Below, in pieces: positions 33,014-41,575 of a DNA stretch of 64,000 nucleotides. The DNA is taken from contig DASXEW010000003.1 in NCBI GenBank assembly GCA_036489885.1, positions 496,001-560,000 on the forward strand, read 5' to 3'. A program made the translations under genes and the position numbers. The stretch is from Candidatus Baltobacteraceae bacterium. Lineage in GTDB: Bacteria > Vulcanimicrobiota > Vulcanimicrobiia > Vulcanimicrobiales > Vulcanimicrobiaceae. Position 1 is the stretch's first letter. Every line of letters starts with the position of its first letter. The notes under the pieces are model-generated. The model was given only the letters and a program-made list of their open reading frames with translations, made no database searches and was not told the DNA's origin.

Positions 33014-33526
33014 TCAGCTCAGCAAATCGACAATTTTTAGGACGGTGTTCCAATTGCGTCCGGAACCGATCCACGGAAAACGCAGCTTTGATTCGCCCAC
33101 ACCGTCGGGATAGTGTACATAAAGGTTCTTGCCGATCGCTTTGAGCCTCTCGCGGCCTTTGTTTGCAGCCTCTACCGCAGCGACATCTTTCGCGCTCGGC
33201 GCGTTTTTCATAAACACGACCAGGAGATGACCCGGATCAGTCTTCGCTTCCTTCGGAAACGGATTGGCCGCGACAAGCGCCTGCATCTCTTGGGTCGTGC
33301 GCACGAAGAACTCGGCCTTGACCTTGAACTTCTTTTCCGTTTCGGCTTCGAATAGTTTTTCCAGCGTCCCATCCGAGCGTCGATCCGCGCTGAACACCAC
33401 ATTCCCGCTATTCAGCAACGTCTTCGCGTCGCCGAAATCGAGCTTAACGAAGAGGGCGCGTAAGTCGGCCATTGCAACCTTGCGTCCGCCAACGTTCACG
33501 GCGCGCAGTAGCGCGACGCGGTTCAC
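33014..33526 (-). CDS. DUF1697 protein
   Basis: A 170-residue cytosolic protein that matches DUF1697 along its length: VALLRAVNVGGRKVAMADLRALFVKLDFGDAKTLLNSGNVVF at the N-terminus and RFPWIGSGRNWNTVLKIVDLL at the C-terminus are characteristic. The function of the family is unknown. It lies downstream of the 2-oxoglutarate dehydrogenase gene, sharing one base at 33526, and is presumably co-transcribed. Confidence 0.9.
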   Translation of the reverse strand: MNRVALLRAVNVGGRKVAMADLRALFVKLDFGDAKTLLNSGNVVFSADRRSDGTLEKLFEAETEKKFKVKAEFFVRTTQEMQALVAANPFPKEAKTDPGHLLVVFMKNAPSAKDVAAVEAANKGRERLKAIGKNLYVHYPDGVGESKLRFPWIGSGRNWNTVLKIVDLLS

Positions 33527-36500
33527 TACTCGGTAAGCGCTTCTTTAACGACGCGTTCTTGTTCGGCCGCGTGGGCGCCCGGATAACCTTCGCTCGGGCT
33601 GGCACGATACGGACGGCCGATATAGTCGATTTCGCCGAACTTCTTCGGTAATTTTTCGAGGAGGCGCCGCCGGACGTGCGCGCGAGCGCCCATGTTCTTC
33701 GGCTCTTCTTGCACCCAAACGACATTTTTCGTGTTGGGATAGCTTTCGAGAACCGAGATGATCTGCTTGCGCGGTAACGGCGAGAGCAGCTCGACGCGCA
33801 CGATTGCAGTCTTCTGCATCTTCGCGTAAGCCGGGTCGGCGACCAAGTCGTGATAAATCTTCCCGCTGCAAAGGATCACGCGTTCGACGGCTTTGCGATT
33901 CTTCGACATCCGCGGATCGTCGATGACTTGCTGGAATCCGCCCTTGGCAAGCTCGTCGAGCGTCCCGAACGAGACAGCGTTGCGCAGAAGCGACTTGGGC
34001 GTGAAGATCACCATCGGGAAGCCATGATGATCGAGCCCCTGCATCCGCAGCAAGTGGAAATACTGCGAAGACGTCGATGGAACCGCGACGCGGATGTTAC
34101 CTTCGGCGGAGAGCTGCAAGAAGCGCTCGATGCGCCCGCTCGAATGCTCCGGACCCATGCCTTCGTAACCGTGCGGCAGAAGCAGCGTTAAGCGCGACTT
34201 CTGATCCCACTTTGCGAGGCCCGCGGCCATGAACTGGTCGATGATGATCTGCGCGCCGTTCGAGAAATCGCCGAACTGCGCTTCCCACAGCACCATCGCT
34301 TCTTCGGAGACGACGCTATAACCGTATTCGAATCCGACGCACGCGTATTCCGAGAGCGGGCTGTTGTAGATCTCGAACGAGGCCTTCGCGCCGGCGAGAT
34401 GCTGCAAGGGAACGTAACGAGCATTGGTGATTGCGTCGTGCAGCACGGCGTGACGATGACTGAACGTTCCGCGTTCGGTGTCTTGCCCCGTCAAACGCAC
34501 CGGCGTCCCTTCGGAGATCATGGACGCGTACGCAAACCATTCCGCGAGGCCCCAATCGATGGCGCCGGTTTTTTCGAGATCATCTTCGCGTTTGCTGAAT
34601 TGACGTTCGAGCTTCGTGCTGACCGCAAAGCCTTCGGGGACGCGGATCAGCTCGTGACTCCAAGCCAAGATTTTCTCGCGCGCGACGCGCGTATCGGTTG
34701 ATTCGTCGGTTGCGTAGTCGATCAGTGATTTCTTGATTAGGAGGCTCGCGTGCTGCTTTGCCTCTTCATGCTGCCGTGTAAGCCGTTCGTTTGCGGCTTC
34801 AACGAGCTGATCGGCCTGCTGCTGTGAGATGATATTTTGCGCGACGAGATTCGCGGCGAAAAGCTCGCGAACGGTTGGATGGTTCTTGATCTTCTCGTAG
34901 ATGCCGGGCTGCGTGTATGCCGGCTCGTCCTGCTCGTTGTGTCCGAAACGGCGATAGCCGATCACGTCGATCAGCACGTCGCGTCCGAACCTCGCGCGGA
35001 AATCAAGGGCGAAGTGGACGGCGCTCATGCACGCTTCGACGTCGTCGGCATTGACGTGCACGATCGGAACGTCGAAGCCCTTGGCGAGATCGCTCGCGTA
35101 ACGCGTGGAGCGGCCTTGATCCGGATCGGTCGTAAAACCGAGCTGATTGTTTGCGATCAGATGGATCGTGCCTCCGGTCGTGTAGCCCGGAAGCGATTGC
35201 AGGTTGAGGACTTCGGCAACGATGCCTTGCGCGGGAAACGCAGCGTCACCGTGCACCAGAATCGGCGCAGCGTTGACCATGTGCTGCACCGGCGGGTTGA
35301 CGGCGTGATCGGTCTGATATGCGCGGGTCATCCCTTCGACAACGCCGTTGACGGCTTCGAGATGACTCGGGTTGCTGGCCAGATGCACGTCGATCTTGGT
35401 ACCGGTCGGCGTTACGTACGTGCCGTCGGCGCCGTGGTGATACTTGACGTCGCCGAGCGCGTCGTTGCCCTCTTCTTGCTCGCCGCGCATCTTCGCGGCT
35501 TCGAACTCGCCGAGCAGCTCTTTATAGGGGCGATTCACGACGTGCGCGATTGTTGCAAGACGTCCACGATGCGCCATGCCGATGACGGCAGCTTTCGTTC
35601 CGTCGTCGGCGAGCATCGAGATCGTCTCTTCGAGCATCGGAACGATGATGTCGAGCCCTTCAACCGAGAACGTCTTCTGCCCGAGGAAGTTCTTGCGCAT
35701 GTAGCGCTCCATCGCCTCAACTTTTGTGAGGCGTCCGAGCACTTGCACCAGGCGTTCGGGTGAGAGCTTGAGACGGTGCAATCCGCCTTCGATATAGTCG
35801 CGAAGCCAGCGGCGTTGCTCGCGATTCGAAATGTGCTCGACCTCGTACGCGATTTGTCCGGCGTACGTCTCGCGCAGTTTCGGCAAGATATCGGCGAGCG
35901 AGTTCCCTTGAAGTTTTGTGTGCAACGCAGCGCCCGGAATCGCCGACATCAGCGCCGGCGTGAGACTGTAGCTGCGCGGATCCAGACCATCATCGCCCGG
36001 CGGCTCCGATCCGAGCGGATCGAGGTTCGCAGCCAGATGTCCGTGCATGCGATACGAATTGATGATTGCAGCTCCGGCAGCGACGCCGCGCAAGAGCTCG
36101 AGGCTCGGCGCAGTGCCGGCTACTGGTGTACCCGTCGCGGGTTCGCTGACGATTGCGAGCGCGCGCGCGGACGGCGTCACGCCGTACGCAAGGAAGATCG
36201 CGTCGTAGAACGCGTTGTCGCCCAGCTGCTGATCGATGCGGCGCAAGAACTCGCCCGAGAGCGCACCCTGAATCACACGATGATCGTAGGTGCTCGTCAT
36301 CGTCATGACTTTCTCAACACCGAGCAACTGCAACGCCTGCGGCGGTGATTTTGCAAAGCCCGGCGGCAAACCGATCGCGCCCGCTGCAACGATCACGCCT
36401 TGTCCGGCCATGAGACGCGGAACGGATGCGACGGTACCAATCCCACCCGGGTTGGTCAGCGTCATCGTCGCGCCGGTGACGTCATCCGCGCCGAGCTTGT

Positions 36501-37485
36501 TGTCGCGCGCTTTTGCGATCAGCTCTTCGTAGCGATCGTGGAATGCAACAAAGTTCAGCGTGTCCGCAGCTTTGATGACTGGGACGATGAGGAATCGTGT
36601 TCCATCTTTGCGCGTGACGTCGACGGCGAGACCCAGATTGATCGGACCGTCGACGCGCGTCGGCGTTCCATCCTCGCGACGGAAGCTGGCGGTCATGCCG
36701 GGGACGTCGCGCGCAGCTTGCACGATTGCGTACGCGATCAGATGCGTGAACGAAACTTTCTGCGGCTTGCCGGCGGCGGCGAGCGCGTCATTGAGTTGAC
36801 GGCGGCGCACGTCGAGCGTGCCGACGCCGATCGTACGGAAGCTCGTCGCGGTTGGAATCGCGAGACTTTGCTCCATCGCACTTGCGAGCATTGCGACGGG
36901 ACCGCGAAGCGGCGTTGTCTTCGCGTCTTTCGGAAGCGGCGGCAGCGGAATGCCGCCGGGTGTTGCGCTCACGGCCGGTTTGGCGCTGCCGCTTTCGATC
37001 GCGGCATCGACATCGTGGCGAACGACGAGCCCGTCCGGTCCGGTTCCGCGAATTCCGCGGAGGTCGACATTGTTGCGCTCGGCAACACGGCGCGCTTGCG
37101 GCGTTGCAACGCCGCCGTTTGCGGCGCTGCCGTTTGGGGGCGCGGCTTCGGCCGCTTTAGGAGCGGGCGCAGCGGCGGGAGCGGCCTGCACCTCGGCGGC
37201 TTTCGGAGCCGGTGCGCCGTCGGGACGCTTCGCGGCCGTGTCGATCTCCGCGAGCGGCGTGCCGACCGTTACGGTCGCGCCTTCGTTCGCGAGGAGCTTC
37301 GATACAACGCCCGATGCGGGCGCGGGGACCTCAACGTCGACCTTCTCGGTCGTGATCTCGACTAAGGTCTCACCCTTATCGATCCAGTCGCCGACGTGCT
37401 TGCGCCACTCGACAACAGAACCTTCGGTAACACTCTCGCCCATCTCGGGCAGTGGGACTTGAACCGTTGTCCCGATCATCGCCAT
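33526..37485 (-). CDS. kgd: Single-chain 2-oxoglutarate dehydrogenase: lipoyl-E2 fused to E1
   Basis: A 1319-residue fusion of the TCA-cycle 2-oxoglutarate dehydrogenase parts. Residues about 7-82 are a lipoyl domain with modified Lys48 (TTEKVDVE). Residues about 83-125 are an Ala/Pro linker, 127-160 the peripheral subunit-binding domain (ATPQARRVAERNNVDLRGIRGTGPDG), and about 190-425 the succinyltransferase core ending TYDHRVIQGALSGEFLRRI. From about 470 on is thiamine-diphosphate E1: GMAHRGRLATIAHVV, SNPSHLEAVNGVVEG, HGDAAFPAQGIVAE, GYRRFGHNEQDEPAYTQP. Actinobacterial Kgd/OdhA has the same E2-E1 order but normally lacks the lipoyl and binding domains. E3 is not encoded here. The E2 active-site stretch reads DHRVIQGA rather than DHRxxDG, as in Kgd. 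Confidence 0.96.
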   Translation of the reverse strand: MAMIGTTVQVPLPEMGESVTEGSVVEWRKHVGDWIDKGETLVEITTEKVDVEVPAPASGVVSKLLANEGATVTVGTPLAEIDTAAKRPDGAPAPKAAEVQAAPAAAPAPKAAEAAPPNGSAANGGVATPQARRVAERNNVDLRGIRGTGPDGLVVRHDVDAAIESGSAKPAVSATPGGIPLPPLPKDAKTTPLRGPVAMLASAMEQSLAIPTATSFRTIGVGTLDVRRRQLNDALAAAGKPQKVSFTHLIAYAIVQAARDVPGMTASFRREDGTPTRVDGPINLGLAVDVTRKDGTRFLIVPVIKAADTLNFVAFHDRYEELIAKARDNKLGADDVTGATMTLTNPGGIGTVASVPRLMAGQGVIVAAGAIGLPPGFAKSPPQALQLLGVEKVMTMTSTYDHRVIQGALSGEFLRRIDQQLGDNAFYDAIFLAYGVTPSARALAIVSEPATGTPVAGTAPSLELLRGVAAGAAIINSYRMHGHLAANLDPLGSEPPGDDGLDPRSYSLTPALMSAIPGAALHTKLQGNSLADILPKLRETYAGQIAYEVEHISNREQRRWLRDYIEGGLHRLKLSPERLVQVLGRLTKVEAMERYMRKNFLGQKTFSVEGLDIIVPMLEETISMLADDGTKAAVIGMAHRGRLATIAHVVNRPYKELLGEFEAAKMRGEQEEGNDALGDVKYHHGADGTYVTPTGTKIDVHLASNPSHLEAVNGVVEGMTRAYQTDHAVNPPVQHMVNAAPILVHGDAAFPAQGIVAEVLNLQSLPGYTTGGTIHLIANNQLGFTTDPDQGRSTRYASDLAKGFDVPIVHVNADDVEACMSAVHFALDFRARFGRDVLIDVIGYRRFGHNEQDEPAYTQPGIYEKIKNHPTVRELFAANLVAQNIISQQQADQLVEAANERLTRQHEEAKQHASLLIKKSLIDYATDESTDTRVAREKILAWSHELIRVPEGFAVSTKLERQFSKREDDLEKTGAIDWGLAEWFAYASMISEGTPVRLTGQDTERGTFSHRHAVLHDAITNARYVPLQHLAGAKASFEIYNSPLSEYACVGFEYGYSVVSEEAMVLWEAQFGDFSNGAQIIIDQFMAAGLAKWDQKSRLTLLLPHGYEGMGPEHSSGRIERFLQLSAEGNIRVAVPSTSSQYFHLLRMQGLDHHGFPMVIFTPKSLLRNAVSFGTLDELAKGGFQQVIDDPRMSKNRKAVERVILCSGKIYHDLVADPAYAKMQKTAIVRVELLSPLPRKQIISVLESYPNTKNVVWVQEEPKNMGARAHVRRRLLEKLPKKFGEIDYIGRPYRASPSEGYPGAHAAEQERVVKEALTE

Positions 37486-37611
37486 GCTCTCGCCACCATC
37501 TCCCTCGACTCATTCGCTACACCCCGTGGATGCGACTCTCGATACGTGGCGCAGATCACGTCCATCGCTCAGCCGAGGGAGCGTTAGGCGAGGCAACGGA
37601 AGCCTGGGTCC

Positions 37612-39720
37612 TTGTTATCGCGCCGACGCGTCCCGATTCAGGCGTATCTGGCGGCGCTTTTTGCGCTGCTCACGCTGGTGATTGGCCTGCTGACCGCAGC
37701 AATATTCTACGAGCGCATGAAGAGCGAGAGCCTTCACGCTGCGAGTTTGCTGTTCGATAGCACCACGACCGTTCTCACGCAAGATATCGGGCAAGTGCGC
37801 TGGGAGGTCAGCTATGCGCTTGCGCTTGCAACGGGCAGCGATCTCGCAACCGCAAGAACGTTCGAAGCGCGTCTACATTCAAAGAACGTCCTAACGTCGA
37901 TCATCAAATCCAACGATCTCAGCGTCGCCGCGTACGCGGGCTACCCCGACGGTGATTTCTTCTTCCTCTTGCGCCTCGATCAAGCAAAACCACCGAATCT
38001 CGAGATTCCGAGTAACGCTGCCTACCTTCTGCGCAGCATCGGTCGGATGCCCGGAAAGAAAACGATCGGCAGCTACTCGTTCTTCGATCGCAACTTTGAA
38101 TTGCTCTCGACGCGTCCGGATCCGAATCCCGATTTCGATCCGCGCACGCGTCCGTGGTTTGCAGCGAAAACGAGCGGCGTGTACGTTACGTCGCCGTACA
38201 TTTTCTTCACGACACATCACCTCGGCATCACGCTGTCGCAGCGCTCGCCGGCCGGCAGCGTCTTCGGTGTGGACATCGACTTGACGTCGATCTCGCAAAA
38301 GATTGCGCGCCTGCTGCCGACGCCCTCGACCCTGGCTGCCGTGATCGAACCGAGCGGCGAGGTGTTGGCGTTTTCGAATCCAAGGCAACTCCAACAAGCG
38401 AATCAACGTCCGGGCGCACCGGCGGCGACGTTGGCGCAGATGAACGCTCCGCCGCTCGTCGCGGCGTACCACGCGGCGTCCTCAACGACGATGCAATCTG
38501 AGGGGACATTCAAGGACGCGCACGGACGCGTTTGGCTTTATCGTATGACCCCGGTGCTGCAGCGCGAGGGAGCGGTACGTGGCTTCGCGGTCGCAATCCC
38601 CGAAGATGAGCTGCTAACGTCGGCGATTCGCGTACGCAACGACGCCCTGATCCTCTGTCTCACTTTGATTTTGATGTCTGTTCCGATTGCGTTTTGGCTT
38701 GCGAAACTGATCGCACGGCCGCTGAACGGATTACGCAGCGACGCGCTCGCGATTCGAAATCTCGATTTCTCGCAACGGCCGCCCCACGACTCGTTCATCG
38801 CAGAGATCGACGAGTTCGCGCGGACCTTCGCCGCTATGCGGCAGCACATTCGCGAATACAACGAGTCCGCGACACGATTCATACCGCGTGAGTTCATGAG
38901 CCAGCTCGGACGTCTGGACATCAAGAGCCTGCAGCTCGGCGATCACGCGGAAGAGACGATGACGATCCTGTTCTCGGATATCCGGTCGTTCACGACGCTT
39001 TCGGGCGGTATGACGCCGGAAGAGACGTTCAAGTTCGTCAACTCATACCTGACGCGCATCGGCCCGATCATTCGCGACTACCACGGCTTTATCGACAAGT
39101 ACATCGGCGATGCGATCATGGCACTCTTTCCGGAATCGCCCAGGCAAGCCATCGAGGCTGCAGTCGCCATGCAAAAACGCGTGGTCGTGTATAACGAAGA
39201 GCGCTTCCGCGCGGGCTATCCGCCAGTGGCTATCGGGATCGGCGTGCACAGCGGGGATCTAATGCTCGGAACTATAGGTGAAACGCAACGGTTTGAGACG
39301 ACCGTCATCTCCGATGCGGTCAACATTGCTTCGCGCCTCGAAAGTCTGACGAAAACCTTTGGCGTGCTGATCCTCGCCAGCAGCACCGTGATGTCGGAAG
39401 TCGATCCCACCCGGGTGCCTTCTCGACGGCTCGGCGACGTGCAGGTGAAGGGCGCGACCCACCCTGTCACGATCTACGACGTCTTTGCAGCCGATCCACC
39501 GGATTTGCTCGAGCACAAGATCAAAACGCGCGACGAATTCGATCTGGGCCGCATGGCGTACGCACACGGCGAGTTTACCGAAGCGTATCGCTACTTCCGA
39601 GAAGTCGCGCGCAACAAAAAAGACCACGCGGCCGCATACTATCGCGACCGCTGCGCGATTCTGGCCTCAGCCGTTCGGACGCTCGAATGGGACGGCGTCG
39701 AACATATGGATTCGAAGTAG
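37612..39720 (+). CDS. Membrane adenylate cyclase, class III (Cache-HAMP-cyclase)
   Basis: A 702-residue receptor cyclase making cAMP. Helix 1 is at about residues 9-32; an extracytoplasmic Cache-type sensor follows (SIGRMPGKKTIGSYSF, DPRTRPWFAAKTSG); helix 2 is at about 345-365 (ALILCLTLILMSVPIAFWLAKL), then a HAMP domain. The class III catalytic domain has both metal Asp residues (ILFSDIRSFTT and DKYIGDAIMALFP), the adenine-selecting Lys in DKYIGD and Asp in ISDAVNIASRLESL. About 60 C-terminal residues (FDLGRMAYAHGEFTEAYRYF) are TPR-like. Translation starts at TTG 37612. It is convergent with the HD-GYP gene, three bases apart. Confidence 0.93.
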   Translation: MLSRRRVPIQAYLAALFALLTLVIGLLTAAIFYERMKSESLHAASLLFDSTTTVLTQDIGQVRWEVSYALALATGSDLATARTFEARLHSKNVLTSIIKSNDLSVAAYAGYPDGDFFFLLRLDQAKPPNLEIPSNAAYLLRSIGRMPGKKTIGSYSFFDRNFELLSTRPDPNPDFDPRTRPWFAAKTSGVYVTSPYIFFTTHHLGITLSQRSPAGSVFGVDIDLTSISQKIARLLPTPSTLAAVIEPSGEVLAFSNPRQLQQANQRPGAPAATLAQMNAPPLVAAYHAASSTTMQSEGTFKDAHGRVWLYRMTPVLQREGAVRGFAVAIPEDELLTSAIRVRNDALILCLTLILMSVPIAFWLAKLIARPLNGLRSDALAIRNLDFSQRPPHDSFIAEIDEFARTFAAMRQHIREYNESATRFIPREFMSQLGRLDIKSLQLGDHAEETMTILFSDIRSFTTLSGGMTPEETFKFVNSYLTRIGPIIRDYHGFIDKYIGDAIMALFPESPRQAIEAAVAMQKRVVVYNEERFRAGYPPVAIGIGVHSGDLMLGTIGETQRFETTVISDAVNIASRLESLTKTFGVLILASSTVMSEVDPTRVPSRRLGDVQVKGATHPVTIYDVFAADPPDLLEHKIKTRDEFDLGRMAYAHGEFTEAYRYFREVARNKKDHAAAYYRDRCAILASAVRTLEWDGVEHMDSK

Positions 39721-39723
39721 CGC

Positions 39724-40794
39724 TTAGGCGACGCGCTCGTCGGGGAAACGCACGCGCACGGCCGTAACCTCGGGCATTGCGCCCATGAACGCCTCAACGA
39801 GGTCCGGATCGAAATGCGAACCACTATCCGCCTTGATCCGCTCTAGCGCTTCACCGACTGGCCATGCCTTCTTGTACGGACGCTCTGATGTAAGCGCATC
39901 GAAGACGTCGACGAGGGCCGTGATGCGGCCCCAGAGGGGAATGTCTCGACCTTTCATTCCGCGCGGATAGCCCGAACCGTCGAATTTTTCATGATGTGTG
40001 AGCGCGATGTCGGCACCCGCACGCAACAGATCGGATTTGCTTTTGGCGAGAATCTCATAACCGGCAGTCGTGTGCTGACGCATGATGACCCATTCTTCCG
40101 GCGTCAGCTTCCCGCGCTTGAGCAGAATGTTGTCCGGCGTCGAGACTTTGCCGATGTCGTGCATCGGCGCGGCAAGCGCGATCATCTCGACGCGATCCGG
40201 AGATTCGCCGACGACGCGTGCGACGACCGCCGCCAGCTGTCCGATGCGGACGATGTGGCTCGCAGTGTCCTTGTCGCGAAATTCTGCGACGCACAACAGC
40301 TGAAGGATCGATTCGCGTTCGCGCTCCGCAAGCGCAGCCGTCGCCTTCCTGACTTCATCGGCGAGGTGAAGTGCGCGATCCGCGAGCTTCTTTTGACCTT
40401 CACGCAATGCCAGCAAATTGCGCGCACGTGCGATGAATTCGAGCGGGTCGGCGGGCTTGTTCAGAAAATCGGTCGCGCCCAATTCGAGCGCGGTCTGCCG
40501 CACGGTCTTGTCTTGCGATGCCGTGATCATCACGATCGGCGTTAACGCGCGTCCGGGAAGCAAACGAAAATGCTTGATGAACTCGTGCCCATCCATCTTC
40601 GGCATTTGGTAGTCGACGAGAACGAGATCAGGCTCGTTCTGCGAGGCCCATGCGAGCGCGTGCTCGGGCGATTCGTACGGCACGCAAACAGCGCCCGAAA
40701 GTTGACGAAGGATGGTCTGATAGACCGCGAGATTCGTCCGGGAATCGTCGACGAGTAAAATTTTAACGGAATCAGGAGACAACATAGACGTCAC
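39724..40794 (-). CDS. Response regulator with HD-GYP domain
   Basis: A 356-residue two-domain protein. The receiver (residues about 11-130) has the acidic pair VDDS, phosphoacceptor Asp in LVLVDYQMPKMDG and the Lys in ITASQDKTV. The output domain is HD-GYP: HDIGKVSTPDNILLKRGKLTPEEW and HHEKFDGSGYPRGMKG contain the metal-binding His/Asp and GYP signature, predicting cyclic-di-GMP phosphodiesterase. A short coiled linker with RKATAALAERERESI connects them. The partner histidine kinase is not in the window. It faces the cyclase gene, so two second-messenger genes lie tail to tail. An alternative ATG is at 40785. Confidence 0.94.
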   Translation of the reverse strand: MTSMLSPDSVKILLVDDSRTNLAVYQTILRQLSGAVCVPYESPEHALAWASQNEPDLVLVDYQMPKMDGHEFIKHFRLLPGRALTPIVMITASQDKTVRQTALELGATDFLNKPADPLEFIARARNLLALREGQKKLADRALHLADEVRKATAALAERERESILQLLCVAEFRDKDTASHIVRIGQLAAVVARVVGESPDRVEMIALAAPMHDIGKVSTPDNILLKRGKLTPEEWVIMRQHTTAGYEILAKSKSDLLRAGADIALTHHEKFDGSGYPRGMKGRDIPLWGRITALVDVFDALTSERPYKKAWPVGEALERIKADSGSHFDPDLVEAFMGAMPEVTAVRVRFPDERVA

Positions 40795-40848
40795 CCCCGC
40801 GTCGTCTAGCTGGTTTACCCGAGTATACAGCTTATTTAAACTGCGGCC

Positions 40849-41202
40849 CTACCTGGCGCTAGAAGCCTCGACTGCCTTAAGCAGCCCGTCGAGGAGACCG
40901 GGGAAGAGCGAATCGATATCGTCGCGGCGCAGCCACACGTACTTGTTGCGGCCCTCATAGCGGGCCTTAACTAGGCCGGCCTCGCGCAGCACCTTAAAAT
41001 GGTGGCGCAGATTCTGCTTGCTGCCGATGTCGAGAAACTCGAAGGGACAGCATTCTTCCTGGCGCGCAAGGGCGCGAACGATCTCCAGCCGCGTGGGGTC
41101 GCTGAGAGCTGCGAGGATCCCGTAGATCGTGATATCCTCGCGCTCGGGGTACCAGAACTCGCGCTGTTGGGCCGGCGCCTCGGCAATTTCGTTTGGTGAC
41201 AT
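40849..41202 (-). CDS. ArsR-family transcription repressor
   Basis: A 117-residue winged-helix regulator. The core ITIYGILAALSDPTRLEIVRALARQEECCPFEFLDIGSKQNLRHHFKVLREAGLVKARYEGRNKYVWLRRDDID is typical ArsR/SmtB, but the metal-binding CVC motif is not exact: there is ECCPFEF instead. It may therefore sense thiols or redox change rather than As or Zn. It is transcribed away from a small gene and the DHA2 pump, whose promoter region contains an inverted repeat, so it probably represses that pump. Confidence 0.9.
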   Translation of the reverse strand: MSPNEIAEAPAQQREFWYPEREDITIYGILAALSDPTRLEIVRALARQEECCPFEFLDIGSKQNLRHHFKVLREAGLVKARYEGRNKYVWLRRDDIDSLFPGLLDGLLKAVEASSAR

Positions 41203-41222
41203 GCTTGACAGTAAAATAGCTG

Positions 41223-41242
41223 TTGTACTATTATTGGTACAA
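41223..41242. promoter_or_regulatory. Inverted-repeat operator candidate
   Basis: TTGTAC at 41223-41228 and GTACAA at 41237-41242 form a perfect 6-bp inverted repeat with an AT-rich 8-base spacer, just upstream of the ATG at 41244 and 21 bases from the divergent ArsR start. The size and place fit an ArsR-type dimer site controlling both directions. Confidence 0.5.
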
Positions 41243-41243
41243 G

Positions 41244-41570
41244 ATGTATTTTACCATTCCCAAGGGCGCTCCGTCTACAGTAGCCCTAACAACCGACGCC
41301 TTGGGGTCGTTCCAACGCCTACGGCAGCATGCCGTGGCGCTCGGAGGCCTCTCGGCGAGCTTTCTTACCGAAGCCGAGGCCGTCACGGACTCCTACGTCG
41401 CCGCGCTTTCTAAAGGCGATCGCGACGCATGGTCGACCTTCGTTGCCGATGCCGCATCACTCGTCCGTCACAGTGAAAGCGTCGACTCGATCGTCCATCT
41501 CGATGCGCGCGAACGCGCTGCACACGACTTCTTCGCACAGATCACGCGCGAGAACGACGACCTGATCTAG
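41244..41570 (+). CDS. Hypothetical helical protein in the DHA2 pump operon
   Basis: A 108-residue protein from ATG 41244 (the frame is open to a TTG at 41223). It is mostly helical (TDALGSFQRLRQHAVALGGLSASFLTEAEAVTDSYVAALSKGDRDAWSTFVADAASLVRHSESVDS) without membrane segments or known motif. Five bases separate it from the pump gene, so the two are co-transcribed and probably under the ArsR regulator. The role is unknown. Confidence 0.65.
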   Translation: MYFTIPKGAPSTVALTTDALGSFQRLRQHAVALGGLSASFLTEAEAVTDSYVAALSKGDRDAWSTFVADAASLVRHSESVDSIVHLDARERAAHDFFAQITRENDDLI

Positions 41571-41575
41571 AAGCC

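Noticed and set aside
36400-37365. Plus-strand ORF (321 codons) opposite the 2-oxoglutarate dehydrogenase
   Set aside because: Shadow frame; the minus strand encodes intact E2 domains here.
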